A stretch of 40,219 bases of DNA. Origin: Bacillota bacterium. Lineage in GTDB: Bacteria > Bacillota > Clostridia > Oscillospirales > Oscillospiraceae. Positions within the stretch are counted from its first letter, which is position 1, and each line of letters opens with the position of its first letter. Positions 23,982 through 32,040 of this stretch are shown here, in pieces. Under the pieces are notes generated by a model that was not told the DNA's origin, did not search any database, and saw nothing but the letters and a program-made list of their open reading frames with translations. Made by a program: the position numbers and the translations under genes. The stretch is from the NCBI GenBank assembly GCA_023459875.1, contig JAEWRY010000042.1, positions 1 to 40,219 on the forward strand, written 5' to 3'.

Positions 23982-24392
23982 ATGAAGTTGAACGAAGGCA
24001 GCATTACGGTAGCGAACGTCTTTTTTGCTTTGGTATTTTTCATAGGAGTCAGCGCGATCTCCGTTTATCCCGCGAGTATGATCCGCGACTGGATTTTTGC
24101 CGCCTCCTTCGAGGGGATGAGCAGAACGCGCGTCAAAAAGATTCTCAAGGGCTTCACCCGCTATGAGAAAATCAGCCTGCTGACCGCCGTGAAATACAAC
24201 AATCCTGAGATTACGCGCCGGCGGATCGCCCTATATTATTTATACTGGGTCTATACCCTCGTGGTGGCGGTGCTTCTGGCTCTGTCGGCGCTGGGCAGGA
24301 TCGCGCCGGTCATCCCCGAAGTCCTCTGGTTCGTTCAGATGGCGGCAAACGCCGTGATCTGGCTGTTTCACCCCAAAGGCGGAAACGACTAA
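23982..24392 (+). CDS. Small membrane protein of unknown family
   Basis: A 136-residue protein with a first membrane segment (about 10-30, ITVANVFFALVFFIGVSAIS), a short basic cytosolic stretch, and two more helices (about 85-105 and 113-132). It ends WLFHPKGGND. I do not recognise the family. The start is uncertain: ATG 23982 and TTG 23973 or 23988 all lie near GGAG 23975-23978. It precedes the acetyltransferase by 27 bases and may share its transcript. Confidence 0.6.
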   Translation: MKLNEGSITVANVFFALVFFIGVSAISVYPASMIRDWIFAASFEGMSRTRVKKILKGFTRYEKISLLTAVKYNNPEITRRRIALYYLYWVYTLVVAVLLALSALGRIAPVIPEVLWFVQMAANAVIWLFHPKGGND

Positions 24393-24419
24393 CTCTATTT
24401 TACGAAAGAAGGAAGCGCT

Positions 24420-25001
24420 GTGGAAGCAGCAGTCATCCGCATGGCGAGCCCCGGCGACGCGGAGGAGTTACTTAAAATCTACGCCCCTTACGTAACGGAT
24501 ACCGCCATCTCGTTTGAGTACAACGTCCCCTCCCCGGAGGAATTCGCCGGGCGCATCGCCCATACCCTTGAAAAATACCCCTATCTCGTGGCGGTGGAAA
24601 AGGGCCGCGTCAACGGCTACGCCTACGCCTCGCCCTTTAAAGAACGCCCGGCCTACGGCTGGGCGGTGGAGACCACGGTCTATCTCAGGCAGGACTGCCG
24701 GGGCCGCGGCTTGGGAGAACTCCTCTATTCGGCGCTGGAGGAGGCGCTCAAGCACCAGAACATCCTCAACATGAACGCCTGCATCGCGTTTACCGCTGCC
24801 GAAGACGAGCGCCTCACCAACGCCAGCGAGCGGTTTCACGCCCGCATGGGCTTTCAGCTTGTGGGGCGTTTCTCGAAATGCGGCTATAAGTTCGGGCAAT
24901 GGTACGATATGATCTGGATGGAAAAGCTCATCGGCGAACATATGGAGAATCCCCTCTCCGTCACAAGACCGGGGGAGGCCGGCGGGATTTCTCATGGGTA
25001 A
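24420..25001 (+). CDS. GNAT acetyltransferase, phosphinothricin-acetyltransferase-like
   Basis: A 193-residue GNAT protein. The N-terminal AEELLKIYAPYVTDTAISFE and PFKERPAYGWAVETTVYL blocks match the Pat/Bar-like subgroup that N-acetylates phosphinothricin or methionine sulfone/sulfoximine. The acetyl-CoA loop is CRGRGLGELLYSALEE. The C-terminal tail from about residue 172 is extra. GTG 24420 is preferred because AAGGAAG (24408-24414) is well spaced. The actual substrate is not established. Confidence 0.85.
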   Translation: MEAAVIRMASPGDAEELLKIYAPYVTDTAISFEYNVPSPEEFAGRIAHTLEKYPYLVAVEKGRVNGYAYASPFKERPAYGWAVETTVYLRQDCRGRGLGELLYSALEEALKHQNILNMNACIAFTAAEDERLTNASERFHARMGFQLVGRFSKCGYKFGQWYDMIWMEKLIGEHMENPLSVTRPGEAGGISHG

Positions 25002-25071
25002 CAGGTAAATCTTGTCTTTCGGGAATTACTCTGCTGCGTCGGCTTTATTACTGTTCCAGGGAGGCTTACCA

Positions 25072-25680
25072 TTGAAAAAACACGGTGTTCTTTCGCTCTT
25101 CATTCTTCTTTTGTTATGTTCCTGCTGCTCAGCGAACGGCAAACAGCAGGAAACGGCGGCCGGCAGCAGCTTTCAGGTGGAGCTTGGCTATGAGCGGCAC
25201 GAGGACGTGCCCGGCACCTATAAGATCGATTTCCTGTTTCCAAGGGTCTCGGATTCGGTCGCGAACGCAAGCGCCATCAACGACAGGCTGAAAGAAGACT
25301 ATATGATCGAAGGGGACATCCCCGCTGTGGCGGAAGGTTACCCGTATACCTGGCTGGAGATTCACTACCTGGTCAGCAGGCAAAACGGGGTCTGCTGCCT
25401 GAGCATTCTCGACACCATCTCTTCGGCCTACGGTTCCTACTCGCCGAACATATCGGTAAATAACTATTTTTATAACGAGAACACCCAGCAGGTGATGAAC
25501 CGGGAAGAATTTTTCAAAGCCCTCGGATTATCAAGAGAAGACGTAACCAAAGCGTACGCCGCCGCCTGCTGCCCCGCCTATGGCCCGGACGACATTTCGT
25601 TTGACGGTCTTACCTTTTACTACACCGAGCAGAACGAACTGCGTTTCGTCTTCAGCCAGACTGCCCTGGCGAGGCCCTAA
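25072..25680 (+). CDS. Putative lipoprotein, DUF3298-like
   Basis: A 202-residue secreted protein starting at TTG 25072, chosen because AGGGAGG (25058-25064) is 7 bases upstream and a signal peptide follows immediately. The hydrophobic core LSLFILLLLCSC ends in a lipobox-like LCSC (acylation at Cys18). The rest (about 40-200) has a paired layout, with a DVPGTYKIDFLFPRVSD-type N-terminal half and a NREEFFKALGLSREDV...DDISFDGLTFYY tail. This resembles the DUF4163/DUF3298 arrangement of extracytoplasmic RsiV-like proteins. The match is by pattern only. Confidence 0.65.
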   Translation: MKKHGVLSLFILLLLCSCCSANGKQQETAAGSSFQVELGYERHEDVPGTYKIDFLFPRVSDSVANASAINDRLKEDYMIEGDIPAVAEGYPYTWLEIHYLVSRQNGVCCLSILDTISSAYGSYSPNISVNNYFYNENTQQVMNREEFFKALGLSREDVTKAYAAACCPAYGPDDISFDGLTFYYTEQNELRFVFSQTALARP

Positions 25681-25682
25681 GC

Positions 25683-25808
25683 TCAGCCGCCTTTTTTCAG
25701 TTCTCTTATGAAATAAATGATACCGAGGATTAGAAAAGCATACTTTAAAATTCCTCCGACGTATCCCAGTAAAAACACAAGCTGCATTCCCGTTCCGAAA
25801 ACGCTCAC
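25683..25808 (-). CDS. Small single-helix membrane protein
   Basis: A 41-residue peptide from GTG 25808, ending in one hydrophobic segment (GYVGGILKYAFLILGIIYFI) and a basic tail RELKKGG. AGGTGAG on this strand precedes the GTG. The function is unknown. It runs opposite to both neighbours. A start further upstream is possible, but that extension has no family features. Confidence 0.5.
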   Translation of the reverse strand: MSVFGTGMQLVFLLGYVGGILKYAFLILGIIYFIRELKKGG

Positions 25809-25916
25809 CGCTCTCACCTCACTTAAAACTGTTTTAGATATAGACAAATAGAGTATATCATAATTCTTCTTCGATTTCCAGGTTTGTGCTTCATTACAAT
25901 AAAAAGGGGCTTGCCT

Positions 25917-26435
25917 ATGAGCCGGGATAACCTCCAAGGTAATCATGAAAACGCCGCAGGGAGCCTGGGCGAAACTCCCGGGAGCGGGGTTCCCATTGCG
26001 AAGAATCCTATTGCAGTTTCCGAAGCGCAGCCCCAGGACTATGAAAAGCTGAGGGAGATATTTCTGACCGTCCGCCGGAAGGCTTTCTTCTGGACGGACC
26101 CGGAAAAGCTGATCTTATCGGATTTCGACGAGAGCACGAAAGGCGAATTGATCCTGACCGCCTATCATAGGGGCGAGGCCGTGGGCTTTGTATCCGCCTG
26201 GGTCCCGGACAAATTCATCCACAGCCTGTTCGTATTGCCTGAGTTCCAGGGCGGCGGGGCCGGAACGGCCCTGATCCGGGAGGCGGCGGACCGAGTCGGC
26301 CTGCCGCTGGCATTAAAATGCGTGAAGGCGAATACCAGCGCGCTGGGCTATTACCAGTCCCACGGCTGGAGCATCGAAAAGGAAGAAGCGGACCTTGAGG
26401 GCCCGTATTATCTGATGAAATACGGCGGAAGATAA
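25917..26435 (+). CDS. GNAT acetyltransferase
   Basis: A 172-residue GNAT-fold protein. The middle GEAVGFVSAWVPDKFIHSLF and the acetyl-CoA loop PEFQGGGAGTALIREAADR are typical, and KCVKANTSALGYYQSHGW is the usual C-terminal motif of the YjdJ/RimI-type branch. The first about 40 residues are low-complexity and not part of the fold. AAAAAGGGG (25901-25909) supports ATG 25917. The substrate is unknown. Confidence 0.82.
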   Translation: MSRDNLQGNHENAAGSLGETPGSGVPIAKNPIAVSEAQPQDYEKLREIFLTVRRKAFFWTDPEKLILSDFDESTKGELILTAYHRGEAVGFVSAWVPDKFIHSLFVLPEFQGGGAGTALIREAADRVGLPLALKCVKANTSALGYYQSHGWSIEKEEADLEGPYYLMKYGGR

Positions 26436-26559
26436 GCGTTCAAGAATAGGGGGCCTAAGCGCGGAAATCGGGCGCGAACTTTCTGCCGGGACCGGCGAAA
26501 ATTCCCGGGAGCGGGATTTCTTCCGGGCAGTGCTTCTTCTTTATCAAGCAGTGATCTAA

Positions 26560-26598
26560 AAAAGGCGGTGTCTCACCCAGTATGAGACACCGCCTTTT
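26560..26598. terminator. Bidirectional terminator
   Basis: AAAAGGCGGTGTCTCA (26560-26575) and TGAGACACCGCCTTTT (26583-26598), a perfect 16-bp stem with A-run and T-run on opposite sides. It serves the acetyltransferase gene and the convergent cupin gene. The remaining flanks (26,436-26,559 and 26,599-26,702) show no gene. Confidence 0.85.
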
Positions 26599-26702
26599 AT
26601 CTTGCCGCTGCGAGGCCGGAGGATCTTGGCGGCGCGCAATTCCCGCCGCTGAAAGCTCCTTCGTTTCACGCTCCGGACGACCTGTTTCGTCGGCTTTTCC
26701 GA

Positions 26703-27167
26703 TCAGTGATGGTGCTCTGACGCCATGGCTTCGGCTTTGGTGCGCTGTACCGTTCCCCTGGGATGCTGAGGCGGGGCGTAAATGGAATATAATCTGAGCG
26801 GGATGCCGCCCGTATTGATGAGGTTGTGCCACGTCCCGGCGGGCACGAGGATGGCGTAGCCGTTTTCCACTCTTCTCTGAAAGGACAGGTTGTCTTTGGA
26901 GGTGCCCATCATCGCAAGTCCCTGGCCCTGCTCGATGCGCAGGAACTGGTCCAGCTCGGGGTGGATTTCAAGCCCTATGTCCTCGCCCACGTTGATGCTC
27001 ATGAGCGTGAGCTGCAGATGGCCGCCCGTCCACAGTGCGGTGCGGTAGGTGTTGTTTCGTTTTGTCGCCTGGTCGATGTTAACCACAAAGGGCTCCGGCC
27101 CGAAATCCCTCATGTCAGAAAAATCGTTTCTGTTTCTGTTATCAGAATAAGGATACCGTCTGTCCAT
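26703..27167 (-). CDS. Cupin domain protein
   Basis: A 154-residue single-domain cupin. Motif 1 is GEDIGLEIHPELDQFLRIEQG and motif 2 is GYAILVPAGTWHNLINTG. His in EIHPE, Glu/Asp in ELDQF and His in TWHN are candidate metal ligands. The N terminus is hydrophilic and rich in Arg/Asn/Asp, and the C terminus ends in three His. Cupins of this size can be isomerases or dioxygenases; the function is not assigned. AAGGAGC on this strand precedes ATG 27167. Confidence 0.85.
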   Translation of the reverse strand: MDRRYPYSDNRNRNDFSDMRDFGPEPFVVNIDQATKRNNTYRTALWTGGHLQLTLMSINVGEDIGLEIHPELDQFLRIEQGQGLAMMGTSKDNLSFQRRVENGYAILVPAGTWHNLINTGGIPLRLYSIYAPPQHPRGTVQRTKAEAMASEHHH

Positions 27168-27351
27168 TTAAATTCAGCTCCTTTTTTGCCTGTACCATCC
27201 TATGAGGGAAGATTAAAAGGTGTGCCCCAAAAGGGCGGCTGTTTTTTTGCGGACACCGGCCACAACCGCCGCCTGTGTGATTTTGTCACGGTAATCTTCA
27301 AAAAAAGAGGTACAATAATACCAGAAAACAGAAACGGCGGTGATCTCCATT

Positions 27352-27513
27352 ATGAAATATTTGATCGGCGCAATCATCGGCGCGGCGGCGGGCTACTTCA
27401 TCCTGTACAGGGCGATCGGCTGTTCCAGCGGCGCCTGCCCCATAACCGCCAACCCTTATACGTCCACCATCTACGGCGTGGTAATCGGTCTGCTGCTGGC
27501 GGGAGCCGCCTGA
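27352..27513 (+). CDS. DUF6132-like small membrane protein
   Basis: A 53-residue protein from ATG 27352 to TGA 27511-27513. A glycine/alanine-rich first helix (LIGAIIGAAAGYFILY) is followed by GCSSGACPITANPYTSTIYG, the conserved cysteine/proline loop of the DUF6132 family, and a second helix. The two cysteines suggest a link to sulfur or redox chemistry. It lies 61 bases before the rhodanese gene, a neighbour I associate with this family. TACAAT at 27311-27316 could be its -10 box. Confidence 0.7.
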   Translation: MKYLIGAIIGAAAGYFILYRAIGCSSGACPITANPYTSTIYGVVIGLLLAGAA

Positions 27514-27574
27514 GGCGACTACATCCCGTCATCAAAGCGGAAAGCCGGAAGTCCGGCAGGAAGGAGTCTTTTTT

Positions 27575-27895
27575 ATGTTCAACTTTTTTCATCAGAACAC
27601 AGGAAGCGCAATTAACGTAAACGACCTGGATCAGCTCACCGGGTCCGTCGAGCTCATCGACATCCGGGAACCCTATGAGTTTCAGTCGGGTTCCATCAAG
27701 GGCGCGAAAAACATCCCGATGAACACCCTTCTGGGCAATCCCAAGGCTTATCTGAAGAGCGAAGGGCCCTATTACATCGTCTGCCAGTCCGGCGGCAGAA
27801 GCCAGCGGGCGTGCGGCGCGTTAATAAAGGAAGGCTACAATGTCATTAACGTCGCGGGCGGCGTAGGCTCCTACTGCGGAACCAGACGGCAATAA
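27575..27895 (+). CDS. Rhodanese-like sulfurtransferase
   Basis: A 106-residue single rhodanese domain. SVELIDIREPYEFQSGSIKG and AKNIPMNTL are the first landmarks. The catalytic loop is YIVCQSGGRSQRAC with Cys70, then VINVAGGVGSY. It transfers sulfane sulfur from thiosulfate or a persulfide to an acceptor. AAGGAG precedes the ATG. A terminator hairpin (27918-27948) and an A-type hairpin-array element follow. Confidence 0.9.
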   Translation: MFNFFHQNTGSAINVNDLDQLTGSVELIDIREPYEFQSGSIKGAKNIPMNTLLGNPKAYLKSEGPYYIVCQSGGRSQRACGALIKEGYNVINVAGGVGSYCGTRRQ

Positions 27896-27917
27896 CAAAA
27901 ATTCTCGCTTTCCCCCT

Positions 27918-27948
27918 CCCCCGCCGCCGGTCTTTCCGGCGGCGGGGG
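27918..27948 (+). terminator. Terminator-like hairpin after the rhodanese gene
   Basis: CCCCCGCCGCCGG (27918-27930) and CCGGCGGCGGGGG (27936-27948), a perfect 13-bp stem with a 5-nt loop. The first arm recurs exactly at 28158-28170, on the other side of element A4. Confidence 0.7.
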
Positions 27949-27951
27949 TTA

Positions 27952-28157
27952 AGGCTGTCGAAAAACCATGTTTTTCGACGAAACGACAAGATGGAAGCGG
28001 CTCTGTGGAGCCGCACAAAGAGTGCCTAGTGAGAAGTGAATTCCCGCTAGGCACTGGTATTTAACCTTTTGCGGATTTCGGTCACGAAACCGGGCGCAAA
28101 ATCCGCAAAAGCTTTTCGCCCGTGGCGAAAAGGACGAGGGACTTTTTTGACAGGCTG
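27952..28157 (+). repeat. Hairpin-array element A, copy 4
   Basis: Same order of stems as copy 2. Ends AGGCTGTCGAAAAA and TTTTTTGACAGGCT are imperfect inverses (12 of 14). Its third stem, AGTGCCTAGTGAGAA/TTCCCGCTAGGCACT, carries a G-T wobble pair and one A-C mismatch. Confidence 0.75.
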
Positions 28158-28223
28158 CCCCCGCCGCCGGCAAGATGTCCGACGCACGAAGCAGTAAAAT
28201 TCCGCGCGGAAGCTTGGGCCCTA

Positions 28224-28252
28224 TAGACGAACCGCGAATGTTGTGCTATGAT
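28224..28252 (+). promoter_or_regulatory. Probable promoter of the MFS gene
   Basis: TAGACG (28224-28229), 17 bases, TATGAT (28247-28252) with an extended -10 TG one base upstream. Confidence 0.5.
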
Positions 28253-28313
28253 TGTTCCGGTTATCAACTCCGCTCTTTCTAAATGAATACTGGAGGCTTC
28301 TGAATGTGTCGCG

Positions 28314-28386
28314 CAATTTAGGGAATACGCAGGGATAAGAAGCGCTTGAAGAAAGCGCTTGCTTTGCCGTACCTAAATTGAAAGGA
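28314..28386 (+). promoter_or_regulatory. Structured leader overlapping the MFS ribosome site region
   Basis: Outer stem CAATTTAGG (28314-28322)/CCTAAATTG (28372-28380) encloses an inner stem AAGCGCTT (28340-28347)/AAGCGCTT (28353-28360). The ribosome site AAAGGA (28381-28386) directly follows the outer stem. It could control translation; the class is not recognised. Confidence 0.5.
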
Positions 28387-28396
28387 CGAACTATTT

Positions 28397-29590
28397 ATGA
28401 AGCCAAACCGTAACGTTTGGCTCATGTACGCCATTGCCTTTTTACAGGGCATGGTGTTCTATGGGCCAATTGCCACGTTATACCGGGCGGCGGCCGGGGT
28501 CTCCATCTTCCAGATCGCCGTCATCGAGAGCATTTCCCTGGTCCTCTGCTTGCTGCTGGAGCTGCCCTGGGGAATTGCGGCCGACAAAATCGGTTATAAA
28601 AAAACGCTCTCTATCTGCTACCTGCTTTACTTCCTCTCCAAGCTCGTCTTCTGGAAGGCATCCGGCTTCGGGGGTTTTCTCCTGGAGCGTATCATGCTCA
28701 GCGTCATCGTCTCGGGCATCTCGGGGGTGGACGTGAGCCTTCTCTACCTCTCCTGCGGCAAGGGGGCCTCCCAGCGGGTCTTCGGCGTCTACAACAACCT
28801 GAATACGGCCGGCCTGCTCTTTGCCGCCGCCGTCTACTCGGCGTTCATCAAAAGCGACTACCGCCTGGCGGGCTTTCTGACCGCCGTCAGCTACGGCCTG
28901 GCCGCTCTTCTCTCCTTCGCTCTTGCGGAGGTGCGCAGGGAGGAAGGGCCGGAGGAGGGCCGGGCGAAAGCCTATCTCGCCCTGCTCGGGCGCACGGCGA
29001 AGGACGGCCGTCATCTGATGTTTCTCGCCTGCGTCGCGCTTTTAAGCGAGACCTGCCAGATCGTCACGGTCTTCTTTAACCAGCTTCAGTACGTAAAGTG
29101 CGGCCTGGGGAACGCCGCCATCGGAACCATCTATATCGCCGTCACCCTCGTGGGCCTGCTGGGCGTCTTTTCCGACGCCCTCACCCGCTCTCTGGGGGCG
29201 AAGAAGCTCGCAAGCGCGCTCTTTCTGACCGCCGCCGCCGCCTGCGCCGTCCTCGCGTTCACGGGCAGCGCTGTGCTCTCTGTTCTGTCGGTTGCCGCCC
29301 TTCGGCTCAGCTCCAGCCTGTTTCAGCCGCTGCAGACCGAGATCCAAAGCAGGCTGGTGGTATCCGGCAACCGGGCCACCGAGCTGAGCATCAACGCCGT
29401 GCTCATCGACAGCGTCTGCGCGGGCACCAACGTGGCCCTGGGGAAGCTCGCCGACCTTAATCTGACCTGGGCCATGCTCGCGGGGGCGTTTCTCTGCGCC
29501 TCGGCGCTGCTGCTGTTCCTCGCCTGGGCGCGGGGAGAGCCCGCCATGAGGCCTGAAGCTGCCCCCCCAGGGGCGGTAACACAAAAATAG
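28397..29590 (+). CDS. MFS transporter
   Basis: A 397-residue protein with 12 predicted membrane helices in two halves. After helix 2, LPWGIAADKIGYKKTLSICY is the MFS motif A (GxxADKxGxKK). The second-half counterpart is GVFSDALTRSLGAKKLASAL. No substrate is evident. The start ATG follows AAAGGA 10 bases away, within the structured leader. A lipoprotein gene begins 71 bases after its stop. Confidence 0.9.
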   Translation: MKPNRNVWLMYAIAFLQGMVFYGPIATLYRAAAGVSIFQIAVIESISLVLCLLLELPWGIAADKIGYKKTLSICYLLYFLSKLVFWKASGFGGFLLERIMLSVIVSGISGVDVSLLYLSCGKGASQRVFGVYNNLNTAGLLFAAAVYSAFIKSDYRLAGFLTAVSYGLAALLSFALAEVRREEGPEEGRAKAYLALLGRTAKDGRHLMFLACVALLSETCQIVTVFFNQLQYVKCGLGNAAIGTIYIAVTLVGLLGVFSDALTRSLGAKKLASALFLTAAAACAVLAFTGSAVLSVLSVAALRLSSSLFQPLQTEIQSRLVVSGNRATELSINAVLIDSVCAGTNVALGKLADLNLTWAMLAGAFLCASALLLFLAWARGEPAMRPEAAPPGAVTQK

Positions 29591-29661
29591 TTTGAAAATC
29601 AGGGAACAAAGGACGCGGAGAAACGTCTCTCATTGCGGCAAACTACATGAGGAGGGTTCGT

Positions 29662-30285
29662 ATGAAAAAAACATTCGGTAAACTGATTTTTACGCTGTGG
29701 ATTTCCGCGCTGGCTGTCTGCGTGCTCCTGATGGCCGGCTGTTCCGCCGGCTCCGCCGCGAAAGCCTCGCTCTCGCCCGGCGCAAGCCCCGCCGCGCTCG
29801 CGCCCTCGCCGTCGCCCGTCACCGTTCCTTCCGCCTCCGCCAGTCCTTCTCCCGCCGCAAGCGGAGAGGCGGCTTCCATCGTCTACAAAAACGAAACCTA
29901 CGGCTTTGATTTCACCCTGCCGGAGAGCTGGAAAGGCTACACGGTCGTCACCGGCGAATGGGAGGGGATTACCTCCGACGGTCAGGGCGAAAAAACCGCC
30001 GCCGCCGGCCCGGAGCTTTCCCTGCGCCACCCTTTGTGGACGTCGGATAAGCCCCGGCAGGATATCCCCATCATGATCTTCACCCTGGACGAGTGGGACA
30101 GTCTTCAGAAGGACGAATTCCATATCGGCGCCGCGCCCATCGGCCCCAGCGAGCTGGGGCGCAACTCAAAATACGTCTTCGCGCTGCCCGCCCGTTATAA
30201 TTACGCCTTCCCCGAGGGATACGAGGAAGTGGACACCATCCTGAGCGGCAGCCCCCTGGTCCCCACCGAGAAGTTCGGGAAGTAA
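29662..30285 (+). CDS. Secreted lipoprotein, unknown function
   Basis: A 207-residue protein. The lipoprotein signal ends LLMAGC with Cys27 as the acylation site. A Ser/Ala/Pro linker follows (about 30-70, repeats of SPSP type). A folded domain comes next (about 75-205) starting YKNETYGFDFTLPESWKGYT, a PsbP-like pattern seen in many clostridial lipoproteins. It acts outside the membrane. GAGGAGGG (29649-29656) sets the start. The next lipoprotein has the same SPSPG linker style. Confidence 0.75.
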   Translation: MKKTFGKLIFTLWISALAVCVLLMAGCSAGSAAKASLSPGASPAALAPSPSPVTVPSASASPSPAASGEAASIVYKNETYGFDFTLPESWKGYTVVTGEWEGITSDGQGEKTAAAGPELSLRHPLWTSDKPRQDIPIMIFTLDEWDSLQKDEFHIGAAPIGPSELGRNSKYVFALPARYNYAFPEGYEEVDTILSGSPLVPTEKFGK

Positions 30286-30362
30286 AATTCACCGCGGCCC
30301 GGCCCCTTTCTCCTTGATAGAATGCCAAAATCCGGGAAAACTGAGGCAAAGGAGGTGCCGCC

Positions 30363-31433
30363 ATGAAAAAGCACGTGATTACCGCTTCTCTCGTTCTGTC
30401 CGCCGTTCTCCTGTCCGGCTGCGCCGGCAGCGCGGGAGCGGCCACGACGTCCGCCTCTCCCTCGCCGGGTACACCGGTCTCCCCCTCGTCCCGGGCGGCG
30501 ACCGTGCTGGATTATTACCCCATCCGGGAGAACGTCCGCTATGTCTACGAGGGGACGGGCAATGAGTTCGCGTCCTTCAGCGTCTATCTCGACTACGCCA
30601 CCGGCACCAGGATGCAGCAGAGGATCGAAAACGGCGCCACGGTCACGGCCAGCGTGGTCGAGGTCGCGGACGGCAAGGTCACTTGCCTTGCGAGCCGTGG
30701 GGAAGCCTACGCGCGGGAGAACCTTCTGGACGCGGCGGACGGCGGCGGGGAGGTTCTGCTGATGGAACCGATCGCGTCGGGAACCTCCTGGAAGCTCTCC
30801 GACGGCAGCACCAGGACCATCACGGGGGTCTCGGTCGATGTGGACACCCCCGCGGGCGGCTTTTCCTCCGTGCGCGTCACAACCGTGGGCGCGGACGGGG
30901 AAACCACTGATTACTACGCCGACGGCGTGGGGCTGGTGAAGTGGGTCAGCACAGGGGAAGGTTACGAGGTCTCCTCTTCCCTCTCCGAGCTTCAGCAGGA
31001 CGCCGCTTATCCCGCGACCGTGCGGTTTTATTATCCCAATCTGAACGAAAACAAGCTCTATTACAAAGACAAGACTCTCAGCTTCAAAACCAACGACGTC
31101 ACCAGAAAAGTGCTGGAGGACGCCTATAAGGAGCCCGTTTCCGACGACGTGGGCCTGGTGTTCACCGAAAAGGTGAAGATCAACAGCTTCTATCTGAACG
31201 GCGACGGCATGGTCTACCTGGACCTGGGCAAGGAATTCGTCACAGGAATGAACGCCGGGTCGGGCTACGAGGCCATGGTCCTCCAATGTGTCGCCAACAC
31301 CTTCGGGACCTACTACGGCGCGGACAAGGTGGTTCTCACCATCGACGGCGGAGCCTACGAGTCGGGGCACATAAGACTGGACAAGGGAGATTATCTTACC
31401 GTCTCCACCCAGGGCAGCATTGAGATCACGTAA
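30363..31433 (+). CDS. GerMN domain lipoprotein
   Basis: A 356-residue lipoprotein. The signal ends VLLSGC (Cys20), then a short SPSPG linker. An N-terminal domain (about 45-205) begins LDYYPIRENVRYVYEGTGNE, seen in several GerM-like proteins. A C-terminal GerMN domain (about 217-350) has VRFYYPNLNENKLYY, NSFYLNGDGMVYLDLGKEF and ADKVVLTIDG. In Bacillus GerM is a sporulation/germination lipoprotein, so this fits a spore former. AAAGGAGG precedes the ATG. It is the last intact clostridial gene before the junction. Confidence 0.85.
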   Translation: MKKHVITASLVLSAVLLSGCAGSAGAATTSASPSPGTPVSPSSRAATVLDYYPIRENVRYVYEGTGNEFASFSVYLDYATGTRMQQRIENGATVTASVVEVADGKVTCLASRGEAYARENLLDAADGGGEVLLMEPIASGTSWKLSDGSTRTITGVSVDVDTPAGGFSSVRVTTVGADGETTDYYADGVGLVKWVSTGEGYEVSSSLSELQQDAAYPATVRFYYPNLNENKLYYKDKTLSFKTNDVTRKVLEDAYKEPVSDDVGLVFTEKVKINSFYLNGDGMVYLDLGKEFVTGMNAGSGYEAMVLQCVANTFGTYYGADKVVLTIDGGAYESGHIRLDKGDYLTVSTQGSIEIT

Positions 31434-31456
31434 AAACTGATATACCATTGATTTAC

Positions 31457-31476
31457 CCGAAAAAGGCCTTTTTCGG
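31457..31476. terminator. Palindrome after the GerMN gene
   Basis: CCGAAAAAGGCCTTTTTCGG is a perfect 20-base palindrome 23 bases past the stop codon, a plausible terminator. Confidence 0.55.
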
Positions 31477-31483
31477 CAGACAG

Positions 31484-31545
31484 GAGGGGGGGGGGGGGGG
31501 GGTTTGGCCCCCCCCGCCGGTGGGGGGGGGGGGGGGGGGGTGGGG
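31484..31545. other. Homopolymer junction between two genomes
   Basis: An uninterrupted G-run, a short GTTTGGCCCCCCCCGCCGG island, and a second long G-run. Clostridial sequence stops on the left and Rhodopseudomonas-like sequence starts on the right. The G-runs look like low-quality reads or an assembly join rather than biology. Confidence 0.85.
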
Positions 31546-31913
31546 GTCAACGCAGACTGAATCTCGGCGAGAACTCCATCGAGGTTGCCGAGGACGTCGT
31601 TGTTCCAGAAGCGAAGCACGCGATAGCCTTGAGCCTCGATGTAGCGGCTCCGCACTTCGTCGGCGGCGCGCTGCTCATCGTGCTGGCCGCCATCAAGTTC
31701 GATCACCAGCCTGGCTCCGCGGCTGGCGAAATCGACGATGAAAGGCCCGATCACCACTTGCCGACGAAAATGCGAGTTTGCCAGCACGAGGTCGTGCCGC
31801 AAGCGCTGCCACAGCAAGCGCTCGGCGTTCGTCGGATTTTGGCGCATCATCTGCGCGAAGTACCGCTGGCGATCGTCGATCATCGCTGGCGATCCAAACA
31901 TTGACGTCTGCAT
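31546..31913 (-). CDS. DUF559/Vsr-like endonuclease (truncated at the junction)
   Basis: About 120 residues of a DUF559 protein, a very-short-patch-repair-like PD-(D/E)XK nuclease fold. NPTNAERLLWQRLRHD, GPFIVDFASRGARLVIELDG, GGQHDEQRAAD and YRVLRFWNNDVLGNLDGVL follow the family exactly. The catalytic set is Asp in VDF with Glu/Asp in IELDGGQH. The natural C terminus and stop are not visible: after EIQSALTPTP the frame runs into poly-Pro encoded by the G-runs. The start could be 31913 (MQTSMFG) or the Met at 31901 or 31883. It lies downstream of glyQ. Such genes occur as stand-alone accessory ORFs in Bradyrhizobiaceae. Confidence 0.8.
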
Positions 31914-32040
31914 CCGTGGACCCCCACCCCCGCCCCCTCCCCGCAAGGGGGAGGGGAGCAGAGGCGTCCTCGTTATCGTGTATCCTGCTCGCTATGCGAG
32001 CGACCCTGCCCCTCCCAGGGGCGGGTGATTAGTCCGTGCT

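Noticed and set aside
30201..31946. A 581-codon minus-strand open frame spanning the junction
   Set aside because: Its first 120 codons are the DUF559 gene; the rest is poly-Pro from the G-runs and the antisense of the GerMN gene. It is not a real fusion.
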